From: Caballeronia pedi
GTDB lineage: Bacteria; Pseudomonadota; Gammaproteobacteria; Burkholderiales; Burkholderiaceae
NCBI RefSeq assembly: GCF_001544915.2
Contig: NZ_FCOE02000004.1
Location: forward strand, 186,001 to 250,000
DNA: 64,000 bases
Direction of reading: 5' to 3'
The notes under the pieces are model-generated. The model saw only the letters and a program-made list of their open reading frames with translations, searched no databases and had not been told where the DNA came from. Position numbers and translations under genes: made by a program. Positions 1 through 9,010 of the stretch are shown here, piece after piece. Within the stretch, counting starts at the first letter, position 1, and every line of letters begins with the position of its first letter.

Positions 1-1
1 G

Positions 2-931
2 GAGCGCGATTATATCCGCGAACTGATGGCTGCGATCCGCGCCGAAGTGCTCGGCGGCCATTCGTTCGCCAACGCGCTCGCGCAGCATCCGAAGGACTTT
101 CCGGAGATCTATCGCGCGCTCGTCGCGGCGGGCGAGCATACCGGCAAGCTCGGGCTCGTGCTGTCGCGGCTCGCGGACTACATCGAGCAGCGCAACGCGC
201 TCAAGCAGAAGATCATTCTGGCGTTCACGTATCCGGGCATCGTCACGCTCATCGCGTTCGGCATCGTCACGTTCCTGTTGAGCTATGTCGTGCCGCAGGT
301 CGTGAACGTGTTCGCGAGCACGAAGCAGCAACTGCCTTTCCTCACCGTCATGATGATGGCGCTCTCCGCCTTCGTCCGGAGTTACTGGTGGGCGGTGCTG
401 ATCGGCGTCGTGATCTTCGCGTGGCTCGTGAAGCGCATTCTCGCGCGGCCCGGGCCGCGCATGTCGTTCGACCGCTGGCTGCTGACCGCGCCGCTCGTCG
501 GCAAGCTGGTGCGTGGCTATAACACGGTGCGCTTCGCCAGCACGCTCGCGATCCTCACCGCCGCCGGCGTGCCGATCCTGCGCGCGCTGCAGGCGGCCGG
601 CGAAACGCTCAGCAACACGGCGATGCGCGAGAACGTCGACGACGCCATCATCCGGGTGCGTGAAGGCTCGTCGCTGTCGCGCGCGCTCGGCAACACGAAG
701 ACGTTTCCGCCCGTGCTGGTCCACCTGATCCGCTCGGGCGAAGCAACCGGCGACGTCACCACGATGCTCGACCGCGCCTCCGAAGGCGAAGCGCGCGAGC
801 TCGAACGCCGCACGATGTTCCTGACGAGCCTGCTCGAACCGCTGCTGATTCTCGCGATGGGCGGCGTCGTGCTGGTGATCGTGCTCGCGGTGATGTTGCC
901 GATCATCGAACTGAATAATCTGGTGCAGTGA
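2..931 (+). CDS. gspF: Type II secretion inner-membrane platform protein GspF (C-terminal part; starts before the window)
   Basis: The reading frame is open to the left edge, so only about the last 310 of the usual ~400 residues are present. GspF is the polytopic platform protein that couples the cytoplasmic ATPase GspE to the pseudopilus. The visible part has a long hydrophobic segment (TYPGIVTLIAFGIVTFLL), a second one (WAVLIGVVIFAWLV), the second T2SSF repeat and the typical C-terminal helix ending in VMLPIIELNNLVQ. Its stop overlaps the next start (TGATG), so it is translationally coupled to gspC. gspD and gspE presumably lie upstream, outside the window. Confidence 0.95.
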   Translation, partial: ERDYIRELMAAIRAEVLGGHSFANALAQHPKDFPEIYRALVAAGEHTGKLGLVLSRLADYIEQRNALKQKIILAFTYPGIVTLIAFGIVTFLLSYVVPQVVNVFASTKQQLPFLTVMMMALSAFVRSYWWAVLIGVVIFAWLVKRILARPGPRMSFDRWLLTAPLVGKLVRGYNTVRFASTLAILTAAGVPILRALQAAGETLSNTAMRENVDDAIIRVREGSSLSRALGNTKTFPPVLVHLIRSGEATGDVTTMLDRASEGEARELERRTMFLTSLLEPLLILAMGGVVLVIVLAVMLPIIELNNLVQ

Positions 932-1344
932 TGAACGCCCTTCAAACTCGTTTGCTCACGCTCGCCGCGCTCGCGCTCTTTTGCGTGACGCTGACGTACT
1001 GGGTCGTCACGCTGACCTCCCGGCAGACCGCGCCGCTGCCCGCCGCGGCCGCGACGCGCGCGCCGTCGGTCGAGCAGGCCGCGACCATCTTCGGCGGGCG
1101 GCTGGAGCGTCAGGCCAACTCGGACGTGCATCTGTTCGGCATTCTCGCGTTGCAGGGGGGAGCTGCGGCCATCGTGAGCTACGGCGGCGAGGCGGCGAAA
1201 GCCGTGTCGCTGGGCGGGCCGCTCACGCAGGGCGTGAAGCTCTCGGAAGTGCGCGCGCGCTCGATCATCATCGATCGCAACGGCGTGAAGTCGGAGATCT
1301 TCCTGCCGCAGAATCCGCCCGGCCCGACGATCTGGGTGCGCTGA
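931..1344 (+). CDS. gspC: Type II secretion protein GspC, short Burkholderia type
   Basis: 137 residues: a short N-terminal cytoplasmic stretch, one transmembrane helix (about residues 8-28) and a periplasmic homology region containing FGGRL and HLFGILA, the part of GspC that contacts the secretin GspD. There is no C-terminal PDZ or coiled-coil domain, so it is much shorter than enterobacterial GspC. I take the ATG overlapping the gspF stop; a GTG one codon earlier is also possible. The position between gspF and gspG is the Burkholderia arrangement and supports the call. Confidence 0.85.
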   Translation: MNALQTRLLTLAALALFCVTLTYWVVTLTSRQTAPLPAAAATRAPSVEQAATIFGGRLERQANSDVHLFGILALQGGAAAIVSYGGEAAKAVSLGGPLTQGVKLSEVRARSIIIDRNGVKSEIFLPQNPPGPTIWVR

Positions 1345-1407
1345 GCGCGACGCGATGCCTCGCGTGAGTCTGAATCACGCGACGAAAGCGGATCGATAGA
1401 ATGTGCG

Positions 1408-1446
1408 GCGGCTTCGGCAACACAGGAAGCCGCGCGATTTTTCAAT
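1408..1446 (+). terminator. Intercistronic hairpin with T-run between gspC and gspG
   Basis: GCGGCTTC (1408-1415) pairs perfectly with GAAGCCGC (1426-1433) and is followed after a few bases by a T-run (ATTTTTC). It sits inside the operon in the 156-base gspC-gspG gap. It may be a leaky terminator or an mRNA-stabilising element that sets a different dose for the major pseudopilin. The function is inferred. Confidence 0.5.
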
Positions 1447-1500
1447 CATCACCGGGCATGAGGCCCGGAAACGATATTTTCAATTCAAGAGGTAGCAGTC

Positions 1501-1971
1501 ATGCAAATGTGGACCCAACGCCGCATGCGAATTCAACAGGTTCAGGCGCAAGGACGTCGCCAGCGCGGTTTCACGCTGATCGAAATCATGGTCGTGATCG
1601 CGATTCTCGGCATTCTCGCCGCGCTGATCGTGCCGAAGATCATGAGCCGCCCGGACGAGGCACGCCGCGTCGCCGCCAAGCAGGACATCGGCACCATCAT
1701 GCAGGCGATGAAGCTCTATCGCCTCGATAACGGCCGTTATCCCACTCAGGAGCAGGGCTTGCGCGCGCTGATCGAAAAGCCGTCGACCGAGCCGGTGCCG
1801 AACAACTGGAAGGACGGCGGCTATCTGGAGCGTCTTCCGAACGATCCGTGGGGCGGCCAGTATCAATATCTGAATCCGGGCGTGCACGGCGAAGTCGACG
1901 TGTTCAGCTACGGCGCGGACAACAAGGCGGGCGGCGAAGGCAATGACGCCGACGTCGGGTCGTGGCAGTAA
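1501..1971 (+). CDS. gspG: Major pseudopilin GspG
   Basis: 156 residues. The N-terminal leader ends in the prepilin-peptidase site RG|FTLIE with the conserved Glu at +5, followed by the hydrophobic helix IMVVIAILGILAALIVP. The C-terminal part carries the GspG signatures NGRYPTQEQGL and DPWGGQYQY and the acidic calcium-loop region. It is the main subunit of the periplasmic pseudopilus. The leader is long (22 residues), and a start at the internal ATG (MRIQQ) is possible. An AGAGG ribosome-binding site lies 8-9 bases before 1501. Confidence 0.97.
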   Translation: MQMWTQRRMRIQQVQAQGRRQRGFTLIEIMVVIAILGILAALIVPKIMSRPDEARRVAAKQDIGTIMQAMKLYRLDNGRYPTQEQGLRALIEKPSTEPVPNNWKDGGYLERLPNDPWGGQYQYLNPGVHGEVDVFSYGADNKAGGEGNDADVGSWQ

Positions 1972-2464
1972 GCCGTCGGCGCAAGACATCGTGAACGGGC
2001 ATTTGCCGGCGCGTCGTCAGGCCGGCTTCACGCTGCTCGAAATGCTCGTCGTGCTGGTCATCGCGGGGCTGCTCGTGTCGCTCGCGTCGCTGCAACTGAC
2101 GCGCAACCCGCGCACCGATCTCAACGAGGAAGCGCAGCGTCTCGCGCTGCTGTTCGAATCGGCGGGTGACGAAGCGCAGGTGCGCGCGCGGCCGATCGCG
2201 TGGCAGCCGCTCGACGGCGGCTTTCGCTTCGACATCCGCACGGAAGACGGCTGGCGCCCGCTGCGCGACGATCTGCTGCGCCCGCGCCGCTGGGAAGGCG
2301 GCGTGACCGGCGTGACGATCAATTTCCTCGATTCGGACAAGTCCGTGAACCGGCTCGTGTTCGGCACCGAAGCCATCGACGCGCCGATGGAAATCACGCT
2401 GATTTCGGCGGCGGGGCGCGTGACCATCGTCGGTAGCGGCAGCGGCCGCTTTCAGGTGCGATGA
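1943..2464 (+). CDS. gspH: Minor pseudopilin GspH
   Basis: Type IV pilin-like protein with the cleavage motif AG|FTLLEMLVV after a basic leader, then one hydrophobic helix and a beta-rich domain ending in GSGSGRFQVR. Minor pseudopilins form the tip of the type II pseudopilus. The listed start overlaps gspG by 29 bases and gives a 28-residue leader; a GTG at 1991 would give a more normal leader of about 12 residues and may be the true start. It overlaps gspI by four bases (ATGATG region). Confidence 0.92.
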   Translation: MTPTSGRGSKPSAQDIVNGHLPARRQAGFTLLEMLVVLVIAGLLVSLASLQLTRNPRTDLNEEAQRLALLFESAGDEAQVRARPIAWQPLDGGFRFDIRTEDGWRPLRDDLLRPRRWEGGVTGVTINFLDSDKSVNRLVFGTEAIDAPMEITLISAAGRVTIVGSGSGRFQVR

Positions 2465-2853
2465 TGCACAAGGCTCGTCGACATCAGCGCGGCTTCACGA
2501 TGATCGAAGTGCTCGTCGCGCTGGCGATCATCGCGGTGGCGCTGGCCGCGTCGGTGCGCGCGGTCGGCTCGCTCGCGACCGGCGAAGCGGACCTGCACCG
2601 GCGGCTGCTCGCGGGCTGGAGCGCGGACAACGAACTCGCGCAGTTGCGGCTTTCGCACCAGTTTCCGGCGATCGGCTCGCGCAGCTTCGACTGCTCGCAG
2701 GGCAATCTGAAACTCACCTGCACGCAGCGCGTGAGCCAGACGCCCAATCCGATTTTCCGGCGCGTCGAGATGTTCGTCTCGACGCCGGGCCGCTCCGGTT
2801 ATCTGGCGCAACTGGTCACGGTGGTGGCGAATGAAACGAACCGCTCGCTCTGA
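2461..2853 (+). CDS. gspI: Minor pseudopilin GspI
   Basis: 130 residues with the prepilin site RG|FTMIEVLVA preceded by a short basic leader (MMHKARRHQ), a hydrophobic helix, and a small periplasmic domain containing NELAQLRL and CTQRVSQTPNPIFRRVEM, as in GspI. It forms the tip complex with GspJ and GspK. The start overlaps the gspH stop, and the end overlaps gspJ by 23 bases, so the minor pseudopilins are tightly coupled. Confidence 0.94.
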   Translation: MMHKARRHQRGFTMIEVLVALAIIAVALAASVRAVGSLATGEADLHRRLLAGWSADNELAQLRLSHQFPAIGSRSFDCSQGNLKLTCTQRVSQTPNPIFRRVEMFVSTPGRSGYLAQLVTVVANETNRSL

Positions 2854-3490
2854 GCGCGGCTTCACGCTGCTCGAAATGCTGATCGCGATCGCGATTCTCG
2901 CGGTGCTCGCGGTGTTGTCGTGGCGCGGGCTCGATTCCGTGATCCGCGGCCGCGCGACGATCGAGAACGCGATGCAGGACGAACGCATCGTCGCGCAACT
3001 GTTCGACCAGATGCGCATCGACGCGCGTCAGGCCGCAACCGACGACGAAGCGGGCCAGCCCGCCGTGCAGATCGGCAACGGCTCGCTGCAGATCGTGCGC
3101 GGCGTGTTCGCGCCGGACCGTGCGCCGCGCCTGCAGGTGGTGCGCTACCGGCTCTCGAACAGCCGGATCGTGCGCTATGCGTCGCCGCCGCTCGAGAACG
3201 TCGGCGAAGTGCGGCGCGCGTTGTCGTCGGCCGATACGGCGGACGGCTGGAGCTCGATTCCCCTGATGGGTGGCGTGGCCTCGCTCGCGACGCGCGTCTA
3301 CATCCCGGAAAAAGGCTGGACGACGAGAATGAGCGACGTGTTCTCGCAGATCAACCAGAACGACAACAACCTGAAAGTGCCGCAACTGGGCAATGCGCCG
3401 CTGGCGCGCGCGGTGTCGGGCGTTCAGGTCGCGGTCGGCGCGCGCACGCTGGCGACGCCGCTCACGCGCGTGTTCCTGGTCGGAGAGTGA
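2831..3490 (+). CDS. gspJ: Minor pseudopilin GspJ
   Basis: 219 residues with the cleavage motif RG|FTLLEMLIA after MKRTARSE, then the hydrophobic helix and a larger beta domain containing LSWRGLDSV and the RYRLSNSRIVRYASPP segment typical of GspJ. It is a partner of GspI and GspK at the pseudopilus tip. It starts inside gspI and ends two bases before the gspK start. Confidence 0.94.
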   Translation: MKRTARSERGFTLLEMLIAIAILAVLAVLSWRGLDSVIRGRATIENAMQDERIVAQLFDQMRIDARQAATDDEAGQPAVQIGNGSLQIVRGVFAPDRAPRLQVVRYRLSNSRIVRYASPPLENVGEVRRALSSADTADGWSSIPLMGGVASLATRVYIPEKGWTTRMSDVFSQINQNDNNLKVPQLGNAPLARAVSGVQVAVGARTLATPLTRVFLVGE

Positions 3491-3492
3491 GC

Positions 3493-4599
3493 ATGCGCGC
3501 GATGAACCGGAAAAGGCAGCGCGGCGTTGCGATCATCAGCGCGTTGCTGGTCGTATCGCTGGCGGCGATTCTCGTGTCGGGCATGTTGTGGCGTCAGCAG
3601 GTGCAGATTCGACGTATCGAGAATCAGCGGCTGCTCGCGCAGGCGCAATGGATTTCGCGCAGCGCGCTCGACTGGACGCGCCTCATCCTGCGCTCGGAAG
3701 CCGATACCTCGCCGACGGTCACGTACCTCGGCGGCGTGTGGGGCGTGCCGATCGCGAAAACGAAGCTATCGGACTTTCTCGGGCAGATCGGCGAAGTGCG
3801 CGCGCAGCAGGGCGCGTCGACGTATCTGTCCGGCTCGATCGAGGACGCGCAGGCGAAGTTCAATCTGCGCAACCTCGTTTCGACGCCGACGCCCGGCGTA
3901 CTGACGATCAACGTCGCGCAGATTCAGGCGTTCCAGCGGCTGCTCGCGATGCTCGGCATCAACGGCTCGCTTGCCAAGACGGTGGCGCTGCAGATGCGCG
4001 CGGGCCTCGCGCGCTCCGCGACGCGTTTCCAGACGCAGACCGGCAACAGCGCGACCTCGGCGACCGGCACGAGCACGGAAGCGACGATCGCGGCGCTCGC
4101 GCAAGGCGGCACGGGCGGCGGCAACTTCACCGACGACCCCGGCCTGAAGGACGCCGACAACAACGCGCCCGTCGCGCCCTTGCAGATGATCAGCGTCGAT
4201 TCGCTGCTCGACGTGCCGGGCTTCTCGGCGGAAGCGGTCGCGAAGCTCAGGCCGTTCGTCACCGTGCTGCCGACGACGGCCGCCGTAAATATGAACACCG
4301 CGCCCGCCGAAGTCATCGCGGCCGTGGTGCCCGGCATGAATCTGTCGCAGGCGCAGGCGTTCGTCGCGCGCCGCGAGACGGTGTTTTTTCACGATATCGG
4401 CAACGTGCAGCTCGCGCTGACCGGCGCGGGCGTCAAGACCGTGTCGACCGATCCGAGCGAAATGGACGTCACCACGAAGTATTTCGTGATCCACGGGCGC
4501 GTCGAGCACGAACGCGCGCAACTGGAACGCACGACGCTCGTGTATCGCGATCCGACGACGCATACGACGCGCATCGTCTACACACGCGACTCGCTGTGA
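3493..4599 (+). CDS. gspK: Minor pseudopilin GspK
   Basis: 368 residues. The processing site is RG|VAIISALL with no Glu at +5, which is the known exception that marks GspK as the cap of the pseudopilus. The large alpha-helical domain includes SIEDAQAKFNLRNL and a helix-hairpin region with VNMNTAPAEVI and a repeat-like LSQAQAFVARR. The start ATG at 3493 is two bases after the gspJ stop. The open frame extends much further upstream, but that stretch is shadow of gspJ. Confidence 0.93.
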   Translation: MRAMNRKRQRGVAIISALLVVSLAAILVSGMLWRQQVQIRRIENQRLLAQAQWISRSALDWTRLILRSEADTSPTVTYLGGVWGVPIAKTKLSDFLGQIGEVRAQQGASTYLSGSIEDAQAKFNLRNLVSTPTPGVLTINVAQIQAFQRLLAMLGINGSLAKTVALQMRAGLARSATRFQTQTGNSATSATGTSTEATIAALAQGGTGGGNFTDDPGLKDADNNAPVAPLQMISVDSLLDVPGFSAEAVAKLRPFVTVLPTTAAVNMNTAPAEVIAAVVPGMNLSQAQAFVARRETVFFHDIGNVQLALTGAGVKTVSTDPSEMDVTTKYFVIHGRVEHERAQLERTTLVYRDPTTHTTRIVYTRDSL

Positions 4600-4635
4600 A
4601 GACGTGCCGTTGCCATTGATGAGGGGAAGTGGCCT

Positions 4636-5973
4636 TTGAGCACACTGATCGTTCTATTACCGCCGCGCGATCCCGCGGTGCGCTCGGAAGAGTGGCATCT
4701 GCCGGATCTGCCGTTTCTGCTGCTCGACAAGCGCGGCGAGCCGCAACGTATCGGCCGCGCGGCGCTCGGGCTGCTGCCGCGCGCGAGCGCGACGGTGCTG
4801 ATCGTCGCCGCGCGCGACACGCTGTTGCTCGCCGCCGCCGTGCCGCCGCTCAAGGGGCCGCGCTTGCGGCAGGCGCTGCCGAACGTCGTCGAGGATCAGC
4901 TGATTCAGGACCCGCAGACGTGCCACGTCGCCGTCGATCCGGTCGAACTCGCCGATGGCAAGCGCGTGGTCGCCGTGATCGATCGCGGCTGGTTCCGCTT
5001 CGTGGTGGGCGCGTTTTCGGGCGCGGGGCATCGCAACGTGAAGGCGGTGCCCGCCATGCGCTGTCTGCCGGTGCCGGTTCCGGCGGCGAGCGTCGAAGGC
5101 GAGGAAACGGCAGTGCTGCCGACGCCGTTCGTCGCGGGCCTGCTCGGGCATGTCGTGTCGACCGCGCCGGCGTTGATCGGCGAGCTGGCCGCGCCTTCGC
5201 CTGCTTCGCTCGCCGCGCCGCGCATCGAGATCGCGATCGCGCGTGGCGAACGCTCGGCGCTCGGCGAAGGTCTCGCGCTGCCCGCCGAGTCGATCGAGGC
5301 GACGCTCGCCGCGCTCGCGGGCGATCATCCGGTGACGCTGTATTCGCTCGTCGATCTGCCCGGCGACGAGCCGCGCCTGTCCGGCTCGCGCAATGCCGCC
5401 GCGGCCGTCGCGGGCGCGTTGCCGGTCGGCTTCGAAGCGCTCGCGCGCAATGCGCTCGCGAGCCGCTTCGACCTGTGCCAGTTCGAATTCGCCGCGCAGC
5501 CGTGGCGTCTCGACCGCGCGACGATGCGGCGCCTGCGCGTGCCGATCGCGCTCGTGGCGGCGTCGATCGTCGTGTCGATCATCGGCATCAACGTACAATG
5601 GCTGCAGCTTGCGCGTCAGCGCGACGCGATCAGCGCCCAGGAAACCGAGTTGCTGCTCAACGCGTTCCCGAAGACGACCGTCGTGCTCGATGCGCCCGAT
5701 CAGATGGCGCGCAATCTCGATCGGCTGCGGGTGGCGTCGGGCGAGCTTTCGCCGTCGGATTTCCTTTCGCTCGCAGACGGACTCGCGCGCTCGCTTGCTC
5801 CGGTGCCGGTGAATGGCGTCGCGGGACTCGACTATCGCGATCGTCATCTGGAAGTGACCTTCAAGCCGGAAACCAAGGTCGATCCCGACCTATCGAAGCG
5901 CCTCGCCGCCAATGGCCTGAACGGTTCGATCGATAGCAACACCGGCAAATGGACCATCAGGAGCGCCCAATGA
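4636..5973 (+). CDS. gspL: Type II secretion assembly protein GspL
   Basis: 445 residues. The N-terminal cytoplasmic actin-like domain contacts GspE, one transmembrane helix lies around residues 300-320 (VPIALVAASIVVSIIGINV), and a ferredoxin-like periplasmic domain pairs with GspM. It starts with TTG; the choice is supported by GAGGGGAAG at 4621-4629, a strong ribosome-binding site six bases upstream. It is separated from gspK by 36 bases and overlaps gspM by four bases. Confidence 0.93.
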   Translation: MSTLIVLLPPRDPAVRSEEWHLPDLPFLLLDKRGEPQRIGRAALGLLPRASATVLIVAARDTLLLAAAVPPLKGPRLRQALPNVVEDQLIQDPQTCHVAVDPVELADGKRVVAVIDRGWFRFVVGAFSGAGHRNVKAVPAMRCLPVPVPAASVEGEETAVLPTPFVAGLLGHVVSTAPALIGELAAPSPASLAAPRIEIAIARGERSALGEGLALPAESIEATLAALAGDHPVTLYSLVDLPGDEPRLSGSRNAAAAVAGALPVGFEALARNALASRFDLCQFEFAAQPWRLDRATMRRLRVPIALVAASIVVSIIGINVQWLQLARQRDAISAQETELLLNAFPKTTVVLDAPDQMARNLDRLRVASGELSPSDFLSLADGLARSLAPVPVNGVAGLDYRDRHLEVTFKPETKVDPDLSKRLAANGLNGSIDSNTGKWTIRSAQ

Positions 5974-6473
5974 AAGCGGAAATCGGACGTTCACTGTCGG
6001 AATTCTGGGAAGCGCGCACGCCGCGCGAGAAGACGCTCCTCATGTGGGGCGGTCTCGCGCTCGGGCTCGTGCTCGTGTATCTCGTGCTGTGGGCGCCTGC
6101 TTACGAAGGCCGCGCGCGGCTGCGCGACACCCTGCCGACGATGCAGCGCCAGCTCGCGACGATGACCGCGCAGGCCAACGACGCGCGCTCGCTCGCACCC
6201 GCCACCGAAGGCGTGATGCCGACGGGCGGCGCCTTGCGCGATGCGCTCGCGAAGTCCCTCGCGGACAACGGCATGCAGCCCACGCAGGTTCAGGTGATCG
6301 GCGCGGCGGTGCAGATTCAGTTGAAGAACGCGTCGTTTCCCAACTGGACCATGTGGCTCGACGACGCGCGCAAGCAGTTCAAGGTGCAGGTGTCGGAGGC
6401 GCACGTCACGGCGCTGAAGCCGGACGGCCAGGTGGATCTGACGGCGTCGCTGCAACCGGCCGGCACGAAATGA
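5970..6473 (+). CDS. gspM: Type II secretion protein GspM
   Basis: 167 residues: a short cytoplasmic tail, one membrane helix (TLLMWGGLALGLVLVYLVLWAP), then a periplasmic domain that dimerises with GspL. The start ATG overlaps the gspL stop (ATGA) with AGGAG a few bases upstream, so I prefer it over an upstream in-frame ATG at 5949. The motif EARTPREKTLL just before the helix is typical of GspM. Confidence 0.93.
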   Translation: MKAEIGRSLSEFWEARTPREKTLLMWGGLALGLVLVYLVLWAPAYEGRARLRDTLPTMQRQLATMTAQANDARSLAPATEGVMPTGGALRDALAKSLADNGMQPTQVQVIGAAVQIQLKNASFPNWTMWLDDARKQFKVQVSEAHVTALKPDGQVDLTASLQPAGTK

Positions 6474-7249
6474 GTTACTGGACGCGACGTATCCGGCTCG
6501 CGCTGCCGGCGCTTTTCGTGATGGTGATATCGATCGCCGGCACGCTGCTCGTGATGCTGCCTGCCGCGTGGATCGTGCCGCAGTTCTCGAAGTCGACGGG
6601 CGGCCACGTCAATCTGGTCGATCCGGCGGGGTCGCTGTGGCGCGGTTCGGCCACGCTGATGCTCGCCGCGGGCAGCGACGGCGCGGGCGCGACGCTGCTG
6701 CCGGGGCGTATCGAATGGACGACATCGTTCCTGCCGCTTTTCACCGGGCGCGTGCATATGACGATGCGCCAGACCGAAGCGATGCCCGACGCCGTGACCG
6801 TGGACGCCACCACGCGTGGCGCGACGGTCACGGCGGGTCAGATCGCCGTGCCCGCGACGCTGCTTGCGGGCCTCGGCGCGCCGTTCAACACGCTGGATTT
6901 CGACGGCAGCGTGCGGCTCTCGTGGACCGAATTCCGTTTGCTGAACCGCAACGCTTACGGACAGGTGGTCGTTTCGCTCGACGACATGGCATCGCGCGTG
7001 TCGCGGGTCAAGCCGCTCGGCTCGTATCGCGTCGCGCTGCAGGCGCAGGGCGCATCGGCGACGATCGATCTGTCGACGAGCAAGGGCCCGTTGATGCTCA
7101 AGGGCAATGGCGTGATTTCACCGGAATCGACCGGGTTTCAGGGCACGGCGACCGCCGCGCCGGAGCAGCGCGAAAACCTCGCGGGGCTGTTGAATCTGCT
7201 TGGCCGTCATACGGATCCGGATACGGTTGCGCTGACCTTCATGCGTTAG
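6470..7249 (+). CDS. gspN: Type II secretion protein GspN
   Basis: 259 residues with one N-terminal membrane helix (LALPALFVMVISIAGTLLVMLPA) and a periplasmic T2SSN domain containing DPAGSLWRGSATL and LTWTE-like segments. GspN is an accessory inner-membrane protein found in only some type II systems. Its start overlaps gspM by four bases. It is the last gene of the operon and converges with the outer-membrane factor gene 13 bases away, with no obvious intrinsic terminator between them. Confidence 0.92.
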   Translation: MSYWTRRIRLALPALFVMVISIAGTLLVMLPAAWIVPQFSKSTGGHVNLVDPAGSLWRGSATLMLAAGSDGAGATLLPGRIEWTTSFLPLFTGRVHMTMRQTEAMPDAVTVDATTRGATVTAGQIAVPATLLAGLGAPFNTLDFDGSVRLSWTEFRLLNRNAYGQVVVSLDDMASRVSRVKPLGSYRVALQAQGASATIDLSTSKGPLMLKGNGVISPESTGFQGTATAAPEQRENLAGLLNLLGRHTDPDTVALTFMR

Positions 7250-7262
7250 GGAAAGCAGACGG

Positions 7263-8807
7263 TCAACGATTGGCCGTTTGCGTCCCGCTCACACCAGACG
7301 CAGCCGCGACGGGCGCGTCCACCGCACCCGTCTCGCGATCCATCTGCGCCACATCCCACCCGCCGCCGAGCGCCTTCACCAGCCCCACCGACGACACCAT
7401 CCGCTGCCCCGCGATATTTGCAAGCTTCTGCTGCGCGGTGAACGCGGTAGTCTGCGCGGTCAGCACGCTGATGAACGCTACCGTTCCCGCCTTGTACTGA
7501 TTGTTGATGATCGCGAGCGCCTGCTGTGCCGATTCGACAGCCTGCTGCTGCACGACGATTTCCCGCTCCAGAATGCGCAGCGACGCGAGATTGTCCTCGA
7601 CGTCCTGGAACGCCGTCAGCACGGCCTGCCGGTAAGTCGCGACGCTCTGGTCGTAAGCGGCACGCGCGGCGTCGGTGCGCGCGGCGCGCAGGCCGCCGTC
7701 GAAAATCGTTGCGGCGATGTCCGGCCCCAGGGTCCAGAAACGCGACGGCGCGCGCAGCAACTGCGACAGCACCGAGCTTTCGAAGCCGCCTTGCGCGGAG
7801 AGCGTAAGAGTAGGGAAATACGCGGCGATTTCGATGCCGATCTGCTCGTTCGCCGCCGCCGCCTTGCGCTCCGCCGAAGCGATGTCCGGGCGTCGCTCGA
7901 GAATCGCGGACGGCATCTGCACGGGCACGGTGGGCGGGGTCGCGTCGAGCGGAATCGGCGGTATCGAGAACGTGGAAGCCGGCTCGCCGACGAGCACCGC
8001 GATCGCGTGTTCGAATTGCGCGCGCGCGACGCCGTTGTCGATGGCGGACGCCTGCGCGGACTGCAACTGCGTCTGCGCCTGAATCACGTCCGAGCGCGCG
8101 ACGATGCCCTGCGCGTACTGATTCTGCGTGAGCTTGAGCGATTGCTCGTAGGCCGCGACGGTTTCGTCGAGGAGCTTTTGTTGCGCGTCGAGCGAGCGCA
8201 ACTGGAAATAGCTCTGCGCAAGCGTGGCCTGCGCGGACAGACGCGCGTTCGCGAGATCGGCGGCGGCGCCTTCCTGGCCCGCCTTCTGCGCGGTAACTGT
8301 GCGCGAGACGCTGCCCCACAAGTCCGGTTCCCAGCTCGCGTCGACCGAGAGGCTGAACTGGTTGTTGACCGAACCCTGCTGGCCGAAGCTGGAACTGTTG
8401 GTCGACCGGTTGCCCGCGCCGGTGCCGGAACGCGACGCCGACGCCGCTGCGCCGATCGTCGGGAAATACGCCGCGCGCGCCTCGCCGACGAGCGCGCGCG
8501 CCTGGCGATACGCGGCCGCGAACTGCGCCACGCTCTGATTCGCCTGATTCACGCGCGTTTCGAGATCGTTGAGGCGTTCGTCGTTGTAGATGGTCCACCA
8601 GGCGCCGCGGTCGATCTGGTCGGCGGGCTGCGCGACCTTCCAGCCTTCGGGCGCTTCCTTGTAGCTGGCCGGGACCGTCGTCGTGGGGCGCTGGTAGTCG
8701 GGCCCGACTGCGCAGCCGGCGATGAACATCGCGAGCGTGGCGGCAAGCGCCGTGGCGGTCAGCCGGCGCGGGACGGCGAAAGCGGGAAGGGCGGGACGAT
8801 ACGGCAT
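7263..8807 (-). CDS. Outer-membrane efflux lipoprotein (NodT/OprM family)
   Basis: 514 residues. The signal peptide ends in the lipobox IAGC (Cys about residue 32), followed by the family start CAVGPDYQRPTTTVP, two TolC-type repeats with ARAAYFPTIG and AAYFPTLTLSAQGGF, and the PDIASAE motif after ERR. It forms the trimeric outer-membrane exit duct of a tripartite pump. It is encoded divergently from marR and the EmrB-like transporter and is probably their partner, although no periplasmic adaptor gene is present in the locus. Confidence 0.93.
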   Translation of the reverse strand: MPYRPALPAFAVPRRLTATALAATLAMFIAGCAVGPDYQRPTTTVPASYKEAPEGWKVAQPADQIDRGAWWTIYNDERLNDLETRVNQANQSVAQFAAAYRQARALVGEARAAYFPTIGAAASASRSGTGAGNRSTNSSSFGQQGSVNNQFSLSVDASWEPDLWGSVSRTVTAQKAGQEGAAADLANARLSAQATLAQSYFQLRSLDAQQKLLDETVAAYEQSLKLTQNQYAQGIVARSDVIQAQTQLQSAQASAIDNGVARAQFEHAIAVLVGEPASTFSIPPIPLDATPPTVPVQMPSAILERRPDIASAERKAAAANEQIGIEIAAYFPTLTLSAQGGFESSVLSQLLRAPSRFWTLGPDIAATIFDGGLRAARTDAARAAYDQSVATYRQAVLTAFQDVEDNLASLRILEREIVVQQQAVESAQQALAIINNQYKAGTVAFISVLTAQTTAFTAQQKLANIAGQRMVSSVGLVKALGGGWDVAQMDRETGAVDAPVAAASGVSGTQTANR

Positions 8808-9010
8808 CTGCTTGTCGAAATTCCTGTCGGCGCGGCTCCGCTCGAAGCGACGGACGCGATCAGCCGAGATGGTAACGGAACGCGGCGCACGCTCGATGCG
8901 CGCGCCGGACGTTGTCGGGCAGACGTTAGCGTAACGGGTTCGCCGTAAGGCGGGTGTTACGCGGCGGCAGGAATCGGTTACGACGCGTTACGGGGAAGCG
9001 CATGCGCCCC

